The notes under the pieces: generated by a model
Database searches by the model: none
What the model saw: the letters and a program-made list of their open reading frames with translations, nothing else
Told to the model about the DNA's origin: nothing
In this document: positions 45,156 to 53,701 of the stretch, piece after piece
Layout: every line of letters begins with the position of its first letter
How positions within the stretch are numbered: the first letter of the stretch is position 1
Position numbers and translations under genes: made by a program
DNA from: Thermomonas sp. XSG
GTDB taxonomy: Bacteria > Pseudomonadota > Gammaproteobacteria > Xanthomonadales > Xanthomonadaceae
Direction of reading: 5' to 3'
Assembly (NCBI RefSeq): GCF_014678725.1
Contig: NZ_CP061497.1
Coordinates: 2,682,001 to 2,746,000 of the forward strand
DNA length: 64,000 nt

Positions 45156-46237
45156 GACTGGCCTCCCATTGCGGAAAAGTGGAATTCGGCGTCGGTTGCG
45201 GGTTGCTGGCGGGCCGGTCCGCGCAGCCAGGTGTTCCAGCCCAGCTGCGGGCGATCGGCGCCGCGTGCACCCAGCTGCAGCGGTGGTACCTCATCTGCAC
45301 GCAGCGACAGCCGCACGCGCAGGTCGAGCGCCAGCCCGGTGAGGAAGCGGGTGAGTTCGATCACGTCGCCCAGGCGTTCGCCGCGCGGCAGCAGCGCGTT
45401 GAACTTGTCGCGCCGCAGGGGCCCCACGGTCAGCCGCAGCGTGGTCTGCCTGTCCCAATAGCGCGCGCCCAGCACGCAGCCGGCGCCCAGCTGGTGGCCG
45501 TTGCGACCCAGTCGTGTGCGGGCCTCGTCGGTGATGGTCTGCCAGGTGCCCAGGCAGCCGCGGGCCTCCACCGGTGCGCCGACCACCGCAGACACCACCT
45601 GCGCGATCGCGCGCTCCCCGTGCGGGCGTTGTGCGATCAGGCCGGAGAAGTAGGCCATCGCCGCGCCGGGCAGCTGCTTTGCAGCGGAGGTTCGGCTCCC
45701 CGGATGCAGCCGCGCCTGCAGCGCGGGCGTGCCCAGCCCGACCAGATGCTCGAGGTAGCGCAGCACCGAGTTCTGGAAGCCGAATTCGCGGCCGATTTCC
45801 GGCCGGTGCTTCGCCCAGGCGAGCCAGAACAGCGCTACCAGGCGGTGGTTGAAGATGTCGAGGAATTCCTGCGCGCCCCGATCGCGGTCCAGCCGGCGCG
45901 CGATCAGCAGTTCGGTATAGCTGCGCGGCAGCACGCCGGACGGGCCGGTGAGGCCCATGAAGTTGACGCATACCCGGGTGTCGCGGTCGTGGCCATCGAT
46001 CGAGGCCAGCTCCGACACGGGAAAGGCCAGCGACGCCGGGGTCACGAAGCGCAGCGGTCCGGGGCGCGCGCCGCTGCCGCGGCCGTCGAACCCATTGGCC
46101 CCATACAGCAACCGCACCGCCTGGAAGAAGCCGAACCGCCCCGGCTGCGCCTGCAGCCGTTCCAGCGCAGGGCGCATCGGGTCGATGTCGCGCGGCTCGG
46201 TGGTGGTGGGCGCGGCGGCTGCGATGTCCTCGCTCAT
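45146..46237 (-). CDS. tssG: T6SS baseplate protein TssG
   Basis: A 363-residue baseplate wedge component that pairs with TssF and TssK. It has the family opening RPALERLQAQPGRFGFFQAV, the middle FMGLTGPSGVLPRSYTELLI and FLDIFNHRLVALFWLAWAKH, and the end EVPPLQLGARGADRPQLGWN. ATG at 46237 overlaps the tssF stop (ATGA), and its 3' end overlaps clpV. Confidence 0.95.
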   Translation of the reverse strand: MSEDIAAAAPTTTEPRDIDPMRPALERLQAQPGRFGFFQAVRLLYGANGFDGRGSGARPGPLRFVTPASLAFPVSELASIDGHDRDTRVCVNFMGLTGPSGVLPRSYTELLIARRLDRDRGAQEFLDIFNHRLVALFWLAWAKHRPEIGREFGFQNSVLRYLEHLVGLGTPALQARLHPGSRTSAAKQLPGAAMAYFSGLIAQRPHGERAIAQVVSAVVGAPVEARGCLGTWQTITDEARTRLGRNGHQLGAGCVLGARYWDRQTTLRLTVGPLRRDKFNALLPRGERLGDVIELTRFLTGLALDLRVRLSLRADEVPPLQLGARGADRPQLGWNTWLRGPARQQPATDAEFHFSAMGGQSWH

Positions 46238-48069
46238 ACCAGCGGCAGGCTCCCGCTGCGCGGGCCGAAACGCACCAGCCAGTCCTCGCGCTGCTCGCTG
46301 CGCACGCTCAGGCGGGTGTAGGAATTGGCGGTGCAGTAGAGCCCGAAGAAGTGGTCCAGTACGCAGGCCATCAGATAGACGCCGGAGCCCACGTACTGGT
46401 TTTCATCGAATTCCAGTTCGATTTCGGTGCCGCGCACGAAGGCCTGCCGCGGTGCCCGCCCGATCCGCGTCACTGACGGATGCCCACTGACCCGGGTGAT
46501 GCCCGCGATCTGCTTGCGCAGCGAGCTGGAGTCGGCGAAGTTGTAGAGGTTCAGGATTTCCAGCAGTGCTTCCCGGCCGCCGTCGACGATCGAGAGATGG
46601 TTGAGCGACAGATGCGAGATCAGCCGCCACTGGTTGGCCTGTCGCATCGGGGCGCGCCAGGTCGGGCTGGGCTTCTTCAGCAGCCGCGCGGACGCGATCA
46701 CGCCGCCCTGTTCCGGCTGCAGCAGGCTGTCGTCGCCGCCGAACGGGAGTTGCGAGGGAAGGTCGCGGTTGGTGCAGGTGAGGCTGACTGACAGCGTGTC
46801 CACGCCGGGCGTACGGGGATTCATATCGCGGTCGACCAGACTCAGCATCACGTCCGCGCCATCGTCTCCGGGCAGCAGCGACGGGCGACGCTGCAGATAC
46901 CAGTAGTGGCCGTTGCCATCGTCGTGCAGGCCATGCTGTACCGAATAGGCGGGATGGAATTCCATCGAATCGTTACCGCCCGGGCCACGGCTGAACTTGC
47001 GCACCCAGTCCACCGAGTAGACCTCCAGCCCCAGCGGCCGGCGCACGTCGGGAACCACCTGGTATTCGTGGCGCTCCTGCGACAGCCGGATCGGCTCGCC
47101 CTGCTGCTTGAACAGGTTGACCACCGGCGTGCAGAACAGCCGGAAGGTCTCCGCCGAGACGGTCTGCTCCAGCCGCGCCAGCCGCTCGGGCCGGCCGAAG
47201 GCATTGAACTCGACTGCGATCTCCACGGCACGCTCGAAGCGCGACAGGTCCAGGCCCGCAAGGTCCACGAACAGGAACTTTTCCGGCAGCACGAAATATT
47301 CCTGGATCAGCCGGTAGCCGAGGAAAGAGCGCGGGTCGTAGTCGAGCAGGGCTTCTTCCTCGGCGAAGCCCACGGGGCGCAGATTGCCGGGCGGCAGCCG
47401 TAGCGGCGGCACCTGTGGCGCATCGTCTGGCGCACGCAGGGTGATGCCGGCGGCGGAGTTGAGCAGCAGTTCGTGCAGCGCATGCACCAGCGGGCTTTCG
47501 CCATCCAGATAGAAGCGCAGCTGGCGGATCGGCAGCTGCGACAGGGGCAGCTGGCCGGTGGCCTCGATGCGCAGCCGAAGGGTGGCGACGGTGTCGTTGC
47601 GGGTGACGGCAAAGGCGGAGCGTTCGGCCGCTTCCAGCTGCGCCTTTGCCACCCGGATCGGCCACATCTCCACCGGGTAGGCGGTGCGGTAGCGGATCGG
47701 GAGCCCCTGCACCGGGCGCGTCAGCAGTTCGCTGTGCCGCGGCATCTCCTGCATCTCGTTGATGTCGGCGCCGGGAGTCAGCGCCAGTTGCGCCACCGAC
47801 ATGGACGGTACCGGGCGCAGGAAGTGCGGGTACAGCACCGACAGCATCGCTTCGGTGATCTGCGGGAACTCGTCATCCAGCTTCTTGTGGATGCGTGCGG
47901 TGAGGAAGGAGAACGACTCGATCATCCGCTCGACGTGCGGATCCTCGCAAACCTCGCCTTCCATCTGCAGGCGCGAGGCGATCTTGGGATAGCGCGCGGC
48001 GAACTCCTTCGACAGCCGCCGGAGGTAGGTCAGTTCGTTCTCGTAGTACGGCAGCAGATCGTCGAGCAT
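46234..48069 (-). CDS. tssF: T6SS baseplate protein TssF
   Basis: A 611-residue baseplate wedge protein. The N-terminus LLPYYENELTYLRRLSKEFA and ARYPKIASRLQMEGEVCEDP, then PHFLRPVPSMSVAQL, are diagnostic for TssF/ImpG. ATG at 48069 has AGGACC at good spacing; the frame is open to 48123 without support. It is first of the structural genes in the minus arm, followed by the coupled tssG. A gap of about 130 bp separates it from mltA, which is transcribed in the same direction. Confidence 0.96.
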   Translation of the reverse strand: MLDDLLPYYENELTYLRRLSKEFAARYPKIASRLQMEGEVCEDPHVERMIESFSFLTARIHKKLDDEFPQITEAMLSVLYPHFLRPVPSMSVAQLALTPGADINEMQEMPRHSELLTRPVQGLPIRYRTAYPVEMWPIRVAKAQLEAAERSAFAVTRNDTVATLRLRIEATGQLPLSQLPIRQLRFYLDGESPLVHALHELLLNSAAGITLRAPDDAPQVPPLRLPPGNLRPVGFAEEEALLDYDPRSFLGYRLIQEYFVLPEKFLFVDLAGLDLSRFERAVEIAVEFNAFGRPERLARLEQTVSAETFRLFCTPVVNLFKQQGEPIRLSQERHEYQVVPDVRRPLGLEVYSVDWVRKFSRGPGGNDSMEFHPAYSVQHGLHDDGNGHYWYLQRRPSLLPGDDGADVMLSLVDRDMNPRTPGVDTLSVSLTCTNRDLPSQLPFGGDDSLLQPEQGGVIASARLLKKPSPTWRAPMRQANQWRLISHLSLNHLSIVDGGREALLEILNLYNFADSSSLRKQIAGITRVSGHPSVTRIGRAPRQAFVRGTEIELEFDENQYVGSGVYLMACVLDHFFGLYCTANSYTRLSVRSEQREDWLVRFGPRSGSLPLV

Positions 48070-48199
48070 GGCGGTCCTGCGGCGTTGGCCGGGCCCCGCG
48101 CGGTGCGCGACGGGCGAGGACACAGGCTAGTGAGCGCGGCGCGGCGCAGCCATTCGCCGGATGGTCTATGTCCTCCGGGGCGGCCGCGCCGGTGCCCGC

Positions 48200-50014
48200 T
48201 CACTCCTCCACGCACAGCTCCTCGTCCGGCACCGCGCAGTCGCGCAGCCCGCCGCCCTCACCGCGGGTCTTGATGCCGCTGGCGGCGGCGCTTCCGGCCA
48301 CGGCCTTGGGCAGCAGCAGCCACATCCGCACCGGCTGGTTGGTGGCCAGCGCCATCTTGCCGGCCTTGTCACCGAAGCCCCAGAAGAAGTCGCCACGCAC
48401 GCTGCCCCGGATGGCGCCGCCGGTGTCCTGGGCGAATACCAGCCGACGCATGGGGGCGTCGCTGCCGGGTCGGGTGCCCTCGATGAACACCGGTGCGCCC
48501 AGCGGAGTTGCGCGCGGGTCCACCGCCATCGAGCGGCCGGCGCTCAGTGGCACGCCCAACGCGCCGATCGGGCCTTCCGGGCCATCGCCGATTCGGCGGA
48601 AGAACACGTAGCTGGGGTCGAGGATGCCGGTGTTCGGCACTGGCACGCCGTTGCCGCTCGCGTGACCCGCGGCTTTGCCGCCGCCCTTGCCCTCGAACTC
48701 GGACATGTCCATGCGCGCTTCCGGGGAGGCGGCGCCCTTGCCATCGGGCCTGCCGGTGGTTGCGGGTGCAGGGCTGGAGGCCAGCAGCGTGTCTTCCTCC
48801 GGCACAACGTAGGTCGGGTCGGCCACCGGCGCGTTCAGCAGCAGCTGGATCATGGCCTCCACTTCGGAAGCATCGGCGTGGGGCGTACCGGTGCTCGCCT
48901 GCGCGGGCGGCCGCTTGCCCTTCGGCTTGGCCTTCATGCGTGGCGATGGCGATGCGGAGCCCGAGGCAGCGGGGGCGCCGCCTTGGAGGGCGGCCACGAT
49001 GCGCGCCACTTCGGCATCCACCGCGGCGTCGCCGCCGGGCCGTTTCGTGCCGCGGGTACCCCCGGGGACATCCACCGCCAGCGGCTGGTCCAGGCCGCGC
49101 GCCTTGATCGCCAGCAGCATGGCGTCGGCATCGCCACGGGTGGCATTGGGCAGGAACGGCTGTCCGTTCTGCTCGGCATAGGCCAGCCGGATCAGGCCGC
49201 CATCCTTGAGCTGGATCTTGCCGGAACCCTGGATCTGCATCGAATAGAGTTTGTACGGGTCGGCCACCCAGGCCAGCACGGGGGCATCCAGCCCGCTGGC
49301 ATCGATCTGCTGGCGCGTGTAGTAGGCCCGGACGGTATTGCCGTCGACACGCACGCGGTAGCGCTTGTCGCGCGGATTGGGCGAGGCGCCGCCGAGGTCG
49401 ATGCGGTATTCGCGGGCGCCGGCATCGCCGCTGTCGGCGCCGACCAGTCGCCCGTCAGCACGCCTCAGCCAGCGCGTGGCTTGCCCGGCCACGGTGCGCG
49501 AATCGACCATCAGCAGGTCTGGTGGGGTGGCGTAGACCGGGTAGCGATAGGCGCCCTGGCGGGTGAGCGAACCGGCGATCAGGGGTTCGAAGTAGCCTGT
49601 CAGCTTGCCGGTGGCGCTGCGCGTAGGTGTCAGCATCTGGTAGGCGTAGAACTCCTCGTGCAGGAACTGCCGCAGTGCATCTTCGTTCCTGGGCAGGCCG
49701 GCGAGTTTCGCGCACAGCGGCGCCCACGCGCTGCGCCGCTTCATCGCCCGGCAATTGGTGCTGAAGCTGGCGAAGGCCTCACCGAAGTCCTCGTTCTCCC
49801 AGCCGGGGATCTCGTCGAGCAGGATCGGTACATAGGCCGCGTTGCGGGTAGCGAACGCGGGTCCGAGATCGGGATTGGTTGGGACTTCCGGGGCGCTCTG
49901 TGCGGCCGCGACGGTGCCGGTCGCCACGCCGACCGCCAGCAGCAGGGTGCGGAGCGTGCCATGCCAGCGGAACGGGGCGGGATGGTGATGGGGATCGAGC
50001 GGAATCATGCGCAT
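48200..50014 (-). CDS. mltA: MltA-type lytic transglycosylase with large insertion
   Basis: A periplasmic murein transglycosylase of 604 residues (family usually about 350-400). A signal peptide (LRTLLLAVGVATGTVAAA) is followed by the MltA domain (LTGYFEPLIAGSLTRQGAYR, IQGSGKIQLKDGGLIRLAYA) and a C-terminal 3D domain holding the catalytic Asp in RLVFAQDTGGAIRG and GDFFWGFG. Between them about 150 extra residues (about 313-460), rich in Gly, Ala, Ser and Pro, carry NAPVADPTYV, which echoes the family motif DPSYVFFRR further on. In the T6SS locus it may open peptidoglycan for the TssJLM complex, as transglycosylases do in some systems. That role is inferred. Confidence 0.9.
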   Translation of the reverse strand: MRMIPLDPHHHPAPFRWHGTLRTLLLAVGVATGTVAAAQSAPEVPTNPDLGPAFATRNAAYVPILLDEIPGWENEDFGEAFASFSTNCRAMKRRSAWAPLCAKLAGLPRNEDALRQFLHEEFYAYQMLTPTRSATGKLTGYFEPLIAGSLTRQGAYRYPVYATPPDLLMVDSRTVAGQATRWLRRADGRLVGADSGDAGAREYRIDLGGASPNPRDKRYRVRVDGNTVRAYYTRQQIDASGLDAPVLAWVADPYKLYSMQIQGSGKIQLKDGGLIRLAYAEQNGQPFLPNATRGDADAMLLAIKARGLDQPLAVDVPGGTRGTKRPGGDAAVDAEVARIVAALQGGAPAASGSASPSPRMKAKPKGKRPPAQASTGTPHADASEVEAMIQLLLNAPVADPTYVVPEEDTLLASSPAPATTGRPDGKGAASPEARMDMSEFEGKGGGKAAGHASGNGVPVPNTGILDPSYVFFRRIGDGPEGPIGALGVPLSAGRSMAVDPRATPLGAPVFIEGTRPGSDAPMRRLVFAQDTGGAIRGSVRGDFFWGFGDKAGKMALATNQPVRMWLLLPKAVAGSAAASGIKTRGEGGGLRDCAVPDEELCVEE

Positions 50015-50115
50015 TCCTACGCCGCGTCGGCGGGCCGGTGCCTGCGATCAGGCTGCGCCGCGGGGCCGTGCCGGACAATACGGCGGAGGCCATAGGCGAA
50101 GCGTGGTGCGCGGCT

Positions 50116-50808
50116 TCAGAGCCCCTGCAGCTTGCGCGATGCCACCACGGCCTCGACCCGGTTGCGCACGTTCAGCGCGCGGAAGATCGCCGCAAGGTGG
50201 ATTTTCACCGTGCCTTCGCTGATCCCCAGGTCACGTGCGATCAGCTTGTTCGGCTTGCCCTGCGAGAGCAAGCGCATCACGTCCACCTGCCGTTCGGTCA
50301 GCAGTTGGCGCAACCCGTCCAGTGAATGCGTGCTGCCCGCGTGCGCGCCGGCCTCGCGGCTGGCGGACTGTGCCGCCCCGGCGCCGGGTTGCCAACCCTG
50401 TGCCTGCGCGCTGGCCAGCAGCTGCGGCGGGATGTAGACGCCGCCGGCCAGCACCAGGCGGATGGCGGACAGCATGACGTCCGGCGAATAGGCCTTCGGG
50501 ATGAAACCCAGTACGCCGAGGTCCATCAGCGCACGCATCAGCTCCGCGTCTTCCGATCCGGACAGCACGATCACCGGCAGGCCCGGTGCCTCCGCGCGCA
50601 GGCGCGCCACGTGTTCGTAACCCTGGGTGCCGGGCATGGCGATGTCGAGCAGCGCCAGATCCAGCGAGTCGCCGTGGCTGGCGAGTGCCTGCTCCAGCTC
50701 TTCCAGGTTCATCGCCACCACGGTTTCCAGCGCCGGGTCGAGCTCGGCGAGCTTGAGCTTCACGCCTTCGATGATCAGGCGATGGTCATCGGCCAGCAGT
50801 ACTTTCAC
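50116..50808 (-). CDS. NarL/LuxR-family response regulator
   Basis: A 230-residue two-component regulator. The receiver domain (MKVLLADDHRLIIEGVKLKL) has phospho-acceptor Asp55 in LALLDIAMPG and the conserved lysine in LGFIPKAYSP. A Gln/Ala/Gly linker leads to a C-terminal LuxR-type HTH (LTERQVDVMRLLSQGKPNKL ... ISEGTVKIHLAAIFRALN). No histidine kinase is encoded nearby. As the first gene of the minus arm facing the plus arm across 246 bp, it is the obvious candidate regulator of this T6SS. mltA follows about 100 bp downstream. Confidence 0.93.
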   Translation of the reverse strand: MKVLLADDHRLIIEGVKLKLAELDPALETVVAMNLEELEQALASHGDSLDLALLDIAMPGTQGYEHVARLRAEAPGLPVIVLSGSEDAELMRALMDLGVLGFIPKAYSPDVMLSAIRLVLAGGVYIPPQLLASAQAQGWQPGAGAAQSASREAGAHAGSTHSLDGLRQLLTERQVDVMRLLSQGKPNKLIARDLGISEGTVKIHLAAIFRALNVRNRVEAVVASRKLQGL

Positions 50809-51054
50809 GTCGCTACCTGCATGCGTGCGCCCGGCATGGGCGTTCCTTGTTGCGCGAACGGGACACGCGCCGGTGGGTGGAGGGCTGGGCGTTTCCTTCT
50901 TTCACGATAGACGGCGCGACGAGCGGCCAGCAAGGCTTGAGCGCCGTTCCAACGACATACGTCCTACGACATATGGCTGCGGACAACACCCAGGGCGAAG
51001 AATGCCGGCGATGCGCGCCATGGCCGGCGTCGCCCAACCGATCGCCGTCACGTC
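50809..51054. promoter_or_regulatory. Divergent promoter region of the two T6SS arms
   Basis: 246 bp between the response regulator and the TraB/GumN gene; both arms probably start here. A direct repeat ACGACATA occurs at 50952-50959 and 50966-50973 (14-bp period, with CCT and TACG between), in a locally AT-richer patch. The second copy continues as ACGACATATGGC, which resembles ACGGCATATGCC upstream of tssB. Such repeats are plausible sites for a NarL-type dimer. No confident -35/-10 pair was found. Confidence 0.45.
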
Positions 51055-52209
51055 ATGTCGCAGCATCCAGCCCCACGCCAGTGCGATGGATCCAGGCCCG
51101 CCCTGCGGACGGGCCGGGTCGGGCTGCTTGCGCTGCTGCTGGCGCTGTCCTGGCCGCTGTCGGCGCAACAGGCGCTGCGCGGTGTCGCCGCGCATGCCGC
51201 CAGCGAAGCGGTGGGTACGCAGTTGCGACCACCCTCGCAGGACGCAGCGCCCTCGGCATCGGTGCAGGCGGCGAGCGCAGGCACCGGGACGGGCGCGCCG
51301 GCGCCTGCCGCTGTTGAAGCAGACGTCGCAGCCATCACGATGGCGCGCGAGCGGGGGGTCCTGTTCAAGGTGACGCCGCCGGTGCCCGCCGTACTGCCGG
51401 TGCAGGTGACCGAGGCTGGCGCCGCATCGCCTGTCCCCGACCAGCCGGTGAGCTACCTGCTGGGCACCATCCACTTCGGTACGCCGGAGGAGCAGGGTAT
51501 CGATTACGGACAGCTCGAGCAGTTGATCGACGGCAGCGGCACCTTCATCAACGAGGTGGACATCGATTCGTCGTGGAAGTCCGATTACGACGGCTACCGC
51601 TGGCTGCCGGAAGACGCCCCGCTGGATGCAATGATCGATGCGGAGGGAATGGCCCGGGCGCAGGCGCTGCTGCCGGCCATACGCCCGCAGGACCTGCGGC
51701 GGATGAAGCCGTGGGCGGTGCTGGCGCTACTGGAGGCGCGCGGCGAACACGGCGGCGAGGCGACGATGGATGCACGCCTGCAGCGCGCCGCCGCCGCAGC
51801 GGGCAAGCGGATGCTGCATCTGGAAACGCTGGAGCAGCAGCTGCAGGCGCTGGACTGCGTGCCGGCCCACGAGCACGTGCAGGTGCTGGACGAGCGCCTG
51901 CGCAAGTCGTGGGTGCTGCGCATCGAATCGGCGGAGGCGATGGCGTTCTATCGCAGTCGCGTGCTTGATGCATGGCTGGCGAGCATCGACCGCATGGACG
52001 GATTGGACGGGTCGGCGAAGGCGATCGAGCAGCGCGCACGGCTGTGCCTGCTGGAGGACCGCAATGCGCGCTGGATCGGTCCGCTGGAGACGGCGTTCCA
52101 GGATGGCGCGAGTTTCGTCGCGGTGGGGGCGATCCACCTGGTGGGTCCGCAGGGGTTGATCGCGCGGCTGCGCGGCGATGGCTATCGAATCGAGGCGATG
52201 CCGTTTTGA
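51055..52209 (+). CDS. TraB/GumN-family exported protein
   Basis: A 384-residue protein with a signal peptide (VGLLALLLALSWPLSAQQ), then an Ala-rich spacer and a TraB/GumN domain from about residue 130. The family motifs are YLLGTIHFGTPEEQ, HLETLEQQLQAL and the C-terminal VAVGAIHLVGPQGLIARL. The family, which also contains animal TIKI proteins, is predicted to be a metal-dependent protease; GumN itself has no settled role. It is first gene of the plus arm, 58 bp before tssK, so it is presumably co-expressed with the T6SS. Its function there is unknown. The start ATG at 51055 has weak ribosome-site support. Confidence 0.82.
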   Translation: MSQHPAPRQCDGSRPALRTGRVGLLALLLALSWPLSAQQALRGVAAHAASEAVGTQLRPPSQDAAPSASVQAASAGTGTGAPAPAAVEADVAAITMARERGVLFKVTPPVPAVLPVQVTEAGAASPVPDQPVSYLLGTIHFGTPEEQGIDYGQLEQLIDGSGTFINEVDIDSSWKSDYDGYRWLPEDAPLDAMIDAEGMARAQALLPAIRPQDLRRMKPWAVLALLEARGEHGGEATMDARLQRAAAAAGKRMLHLETLEQQLQALDCVPAHEHVQVLDERLRKSWVLRIESAEAMAFYRSRVLDAWLASIDRMDGLDGSAKAIEQRARLCLLEDRNARWIGPLETAFQDGASFVAVGAIHLVGPQGLIARLRGDGYRIEAMPF

Positions 52210-52267
52210 ATGGCGTCCCGCGTTGTGTTGGGAAAGCGGTGTTCGTGGGTATCAGGGAGCAGTTGGC

Positions 52268-53698
52268 ATGGCATTCGGCATGAGCGGTGATCGGCAAGTC
52301 CACTGGGGGCAGGGTGCGTTCCTGAGCCCGCAGCATCTTCAGGCGCAGGACGCCTGGACGCAGGCCGCGCGCCATGCACTGCACCTGCGGTTGACGCCGT
52401 TCCCGTGGGGGTTCGAAGCGCTTCGCCTGCGCGAGGACGCGCTGGCCAGCGGCGTCGTCGACATCGAGCGGTTCACGCTGGTGACACGCAATGGCGAGCG
52501 GCTCGCCGGTGGTGCGCTCGATACCGCCGGCGGCAACGCGCGCGTGCCTCAGCGCAACATCGGCGAGCTGCGCAGTACCGGCAACGACCCGGTGCCGTTG
52601 TGGCTGGTGCTGAACGCCGAGCGCAACCTGCAGGGCCTGGTCCAGCGTGACTCCGAACGGCTGCAGGCGCGCCACGCGCTGGCCACCGAAAGCCTGGCCG
52701 ATCCGTTCGATCCGCAGGCGCCGGAGGCGGACATCGAGTTCCTGCTGTACCAGGGCAACATCGTCACCGGGCTGGACGAGAACGCCGAGGCGATCGTGCG
52801 TGCCTCGGACAGTTACAAGTTCGCCGAGCTGCTGCCGGCGGGCCCCGGCAAATACAAGCTGTCGCACGACTATATCCCGCCGACCACGGCCATCGGCGCC
52901 TCGCACAACCTGGCGCGGTGGACGCGGGCGCTGCGCGACCTGCTGGTGTCGCGCGGCCAGGACTTCGCCGCGATCAAGCGCCAGCGCGGCATCCGCGCCG
53001 CCTCGACCAGCGCGCAGGAGGTTATGCGGGTGCTGATGATGCAGACCTTCGCCCGGCACATCCCGCTGTTCCAGGAGCACGCGCTGCTGAACACGGTGTC
53101 GGCCTATGCCATGTACCAGGACCTGCGCCGGCTGGTGGCGGAGTTCTCCGTGTTCTCCGAGGACATCGGCTATTTCGGCGAGTTGGCTGCCAACCCGCGC
53201 GAAACCGAACTCCCGGACTATGACCATGAAGACCTGCGGCGCTGCTTCCGGATCGGCTTCGACCGCGCGGAGGCGCTGATCAAGGCGCTTACCGTGGGCG
53301 CAGAGGTGGGCATCACCCTGGCGTACGACGGCCGCTTCTACCGCGCCGACCTACCGGCCAACCTGTTCGAAAGCGACAAGACCCGCTTCTACCTTGCATT
53401 CGAGTCCGAGCAGAAGGGCGCCGACCTGTTCGCGCGGCTGTCGCGTACCGGCAAGATCGCGTCGATGGACGAGATGCCGCGGCTGCTGTCGGCAGCGTTG
53501 TTCGGGCTGAAGATCGACCTCCTGCCGGTGCCGCCGGAAGAGCTGCCGCAGAAGAGCCCGAACACCACCTATTTCCTCGTCGATACCACCCACCCGTTCT
53601 GGCAGATGATCAGGAACGGCCGCAACATCGCGGTGTTCTCCGACCTCCCGCCGGAGTCCACCGTGATCAAGCTGTTCCCGGTCGCGGGGCAGGAGTAA
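52268..53698 (+). CDS. tssK: T6SS baseplate protein TssK
   Basis: A 476-residue trimeric protein linking the baseplate to the TssL-TssM membrane complex. It has the typical opening VHWGQGAFLSPQHLQAQDAW, then DRFVLVTRNGE-like LTEV elements, here IERFTLVTRNGERLAGGAL, and the C-terminal YFLVDTTHPFWQMIRNGRNI and FSDLPPESTVIKLFPV. ATG at 52268 was chosen, with GGGAGC upstream; the ATG at 52280 is an alternative, and the frame is open back to 52178 inside the preceding gene. tssL starts 3 bp after its stop. Confidence 0.95.
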   Translation: MAFGMSGDRQVHWGQGAFLSPQHLQAQDAWTQAARHALHLRLTPFPWGFEALRLREDALASGVVDIERFTLVTRNGERLAGGALDTAGGNARVPQRNIGELRSTGNDPVPLWLVLNAERNLQGLVQRDSERLQARHALATESLADPFDPQAPEADIEFLLYQGNIVTGLDENAEAIVRASDSYKFAELLPAGPGKYKLSHDYIPPTTAIGASHNLARWTRALRDLLVSRGQDFAAIKRQRGIRAASTSAQEVMRVLMMQTFARHIPLFQEHALLNTVSAYAMYQDLRRLVAEFSVFSEDIGYFGELAANPRETELPDYDHEDLRRCFRIGFDRAEALIKALTVGAEVGITLAYDGRFYRADLPANLFESDKTRFYLAFESEQKGADLFARLSRTGKIASMDEMPRLLSAALFGLKIDLLPVPPEELPQKSPNTTYFLVDTTHPFWQMIRNGRNIAVFSDLPPESTVIKLFPVAGQE

Positions 53699-53701
53699 GC
53701 C

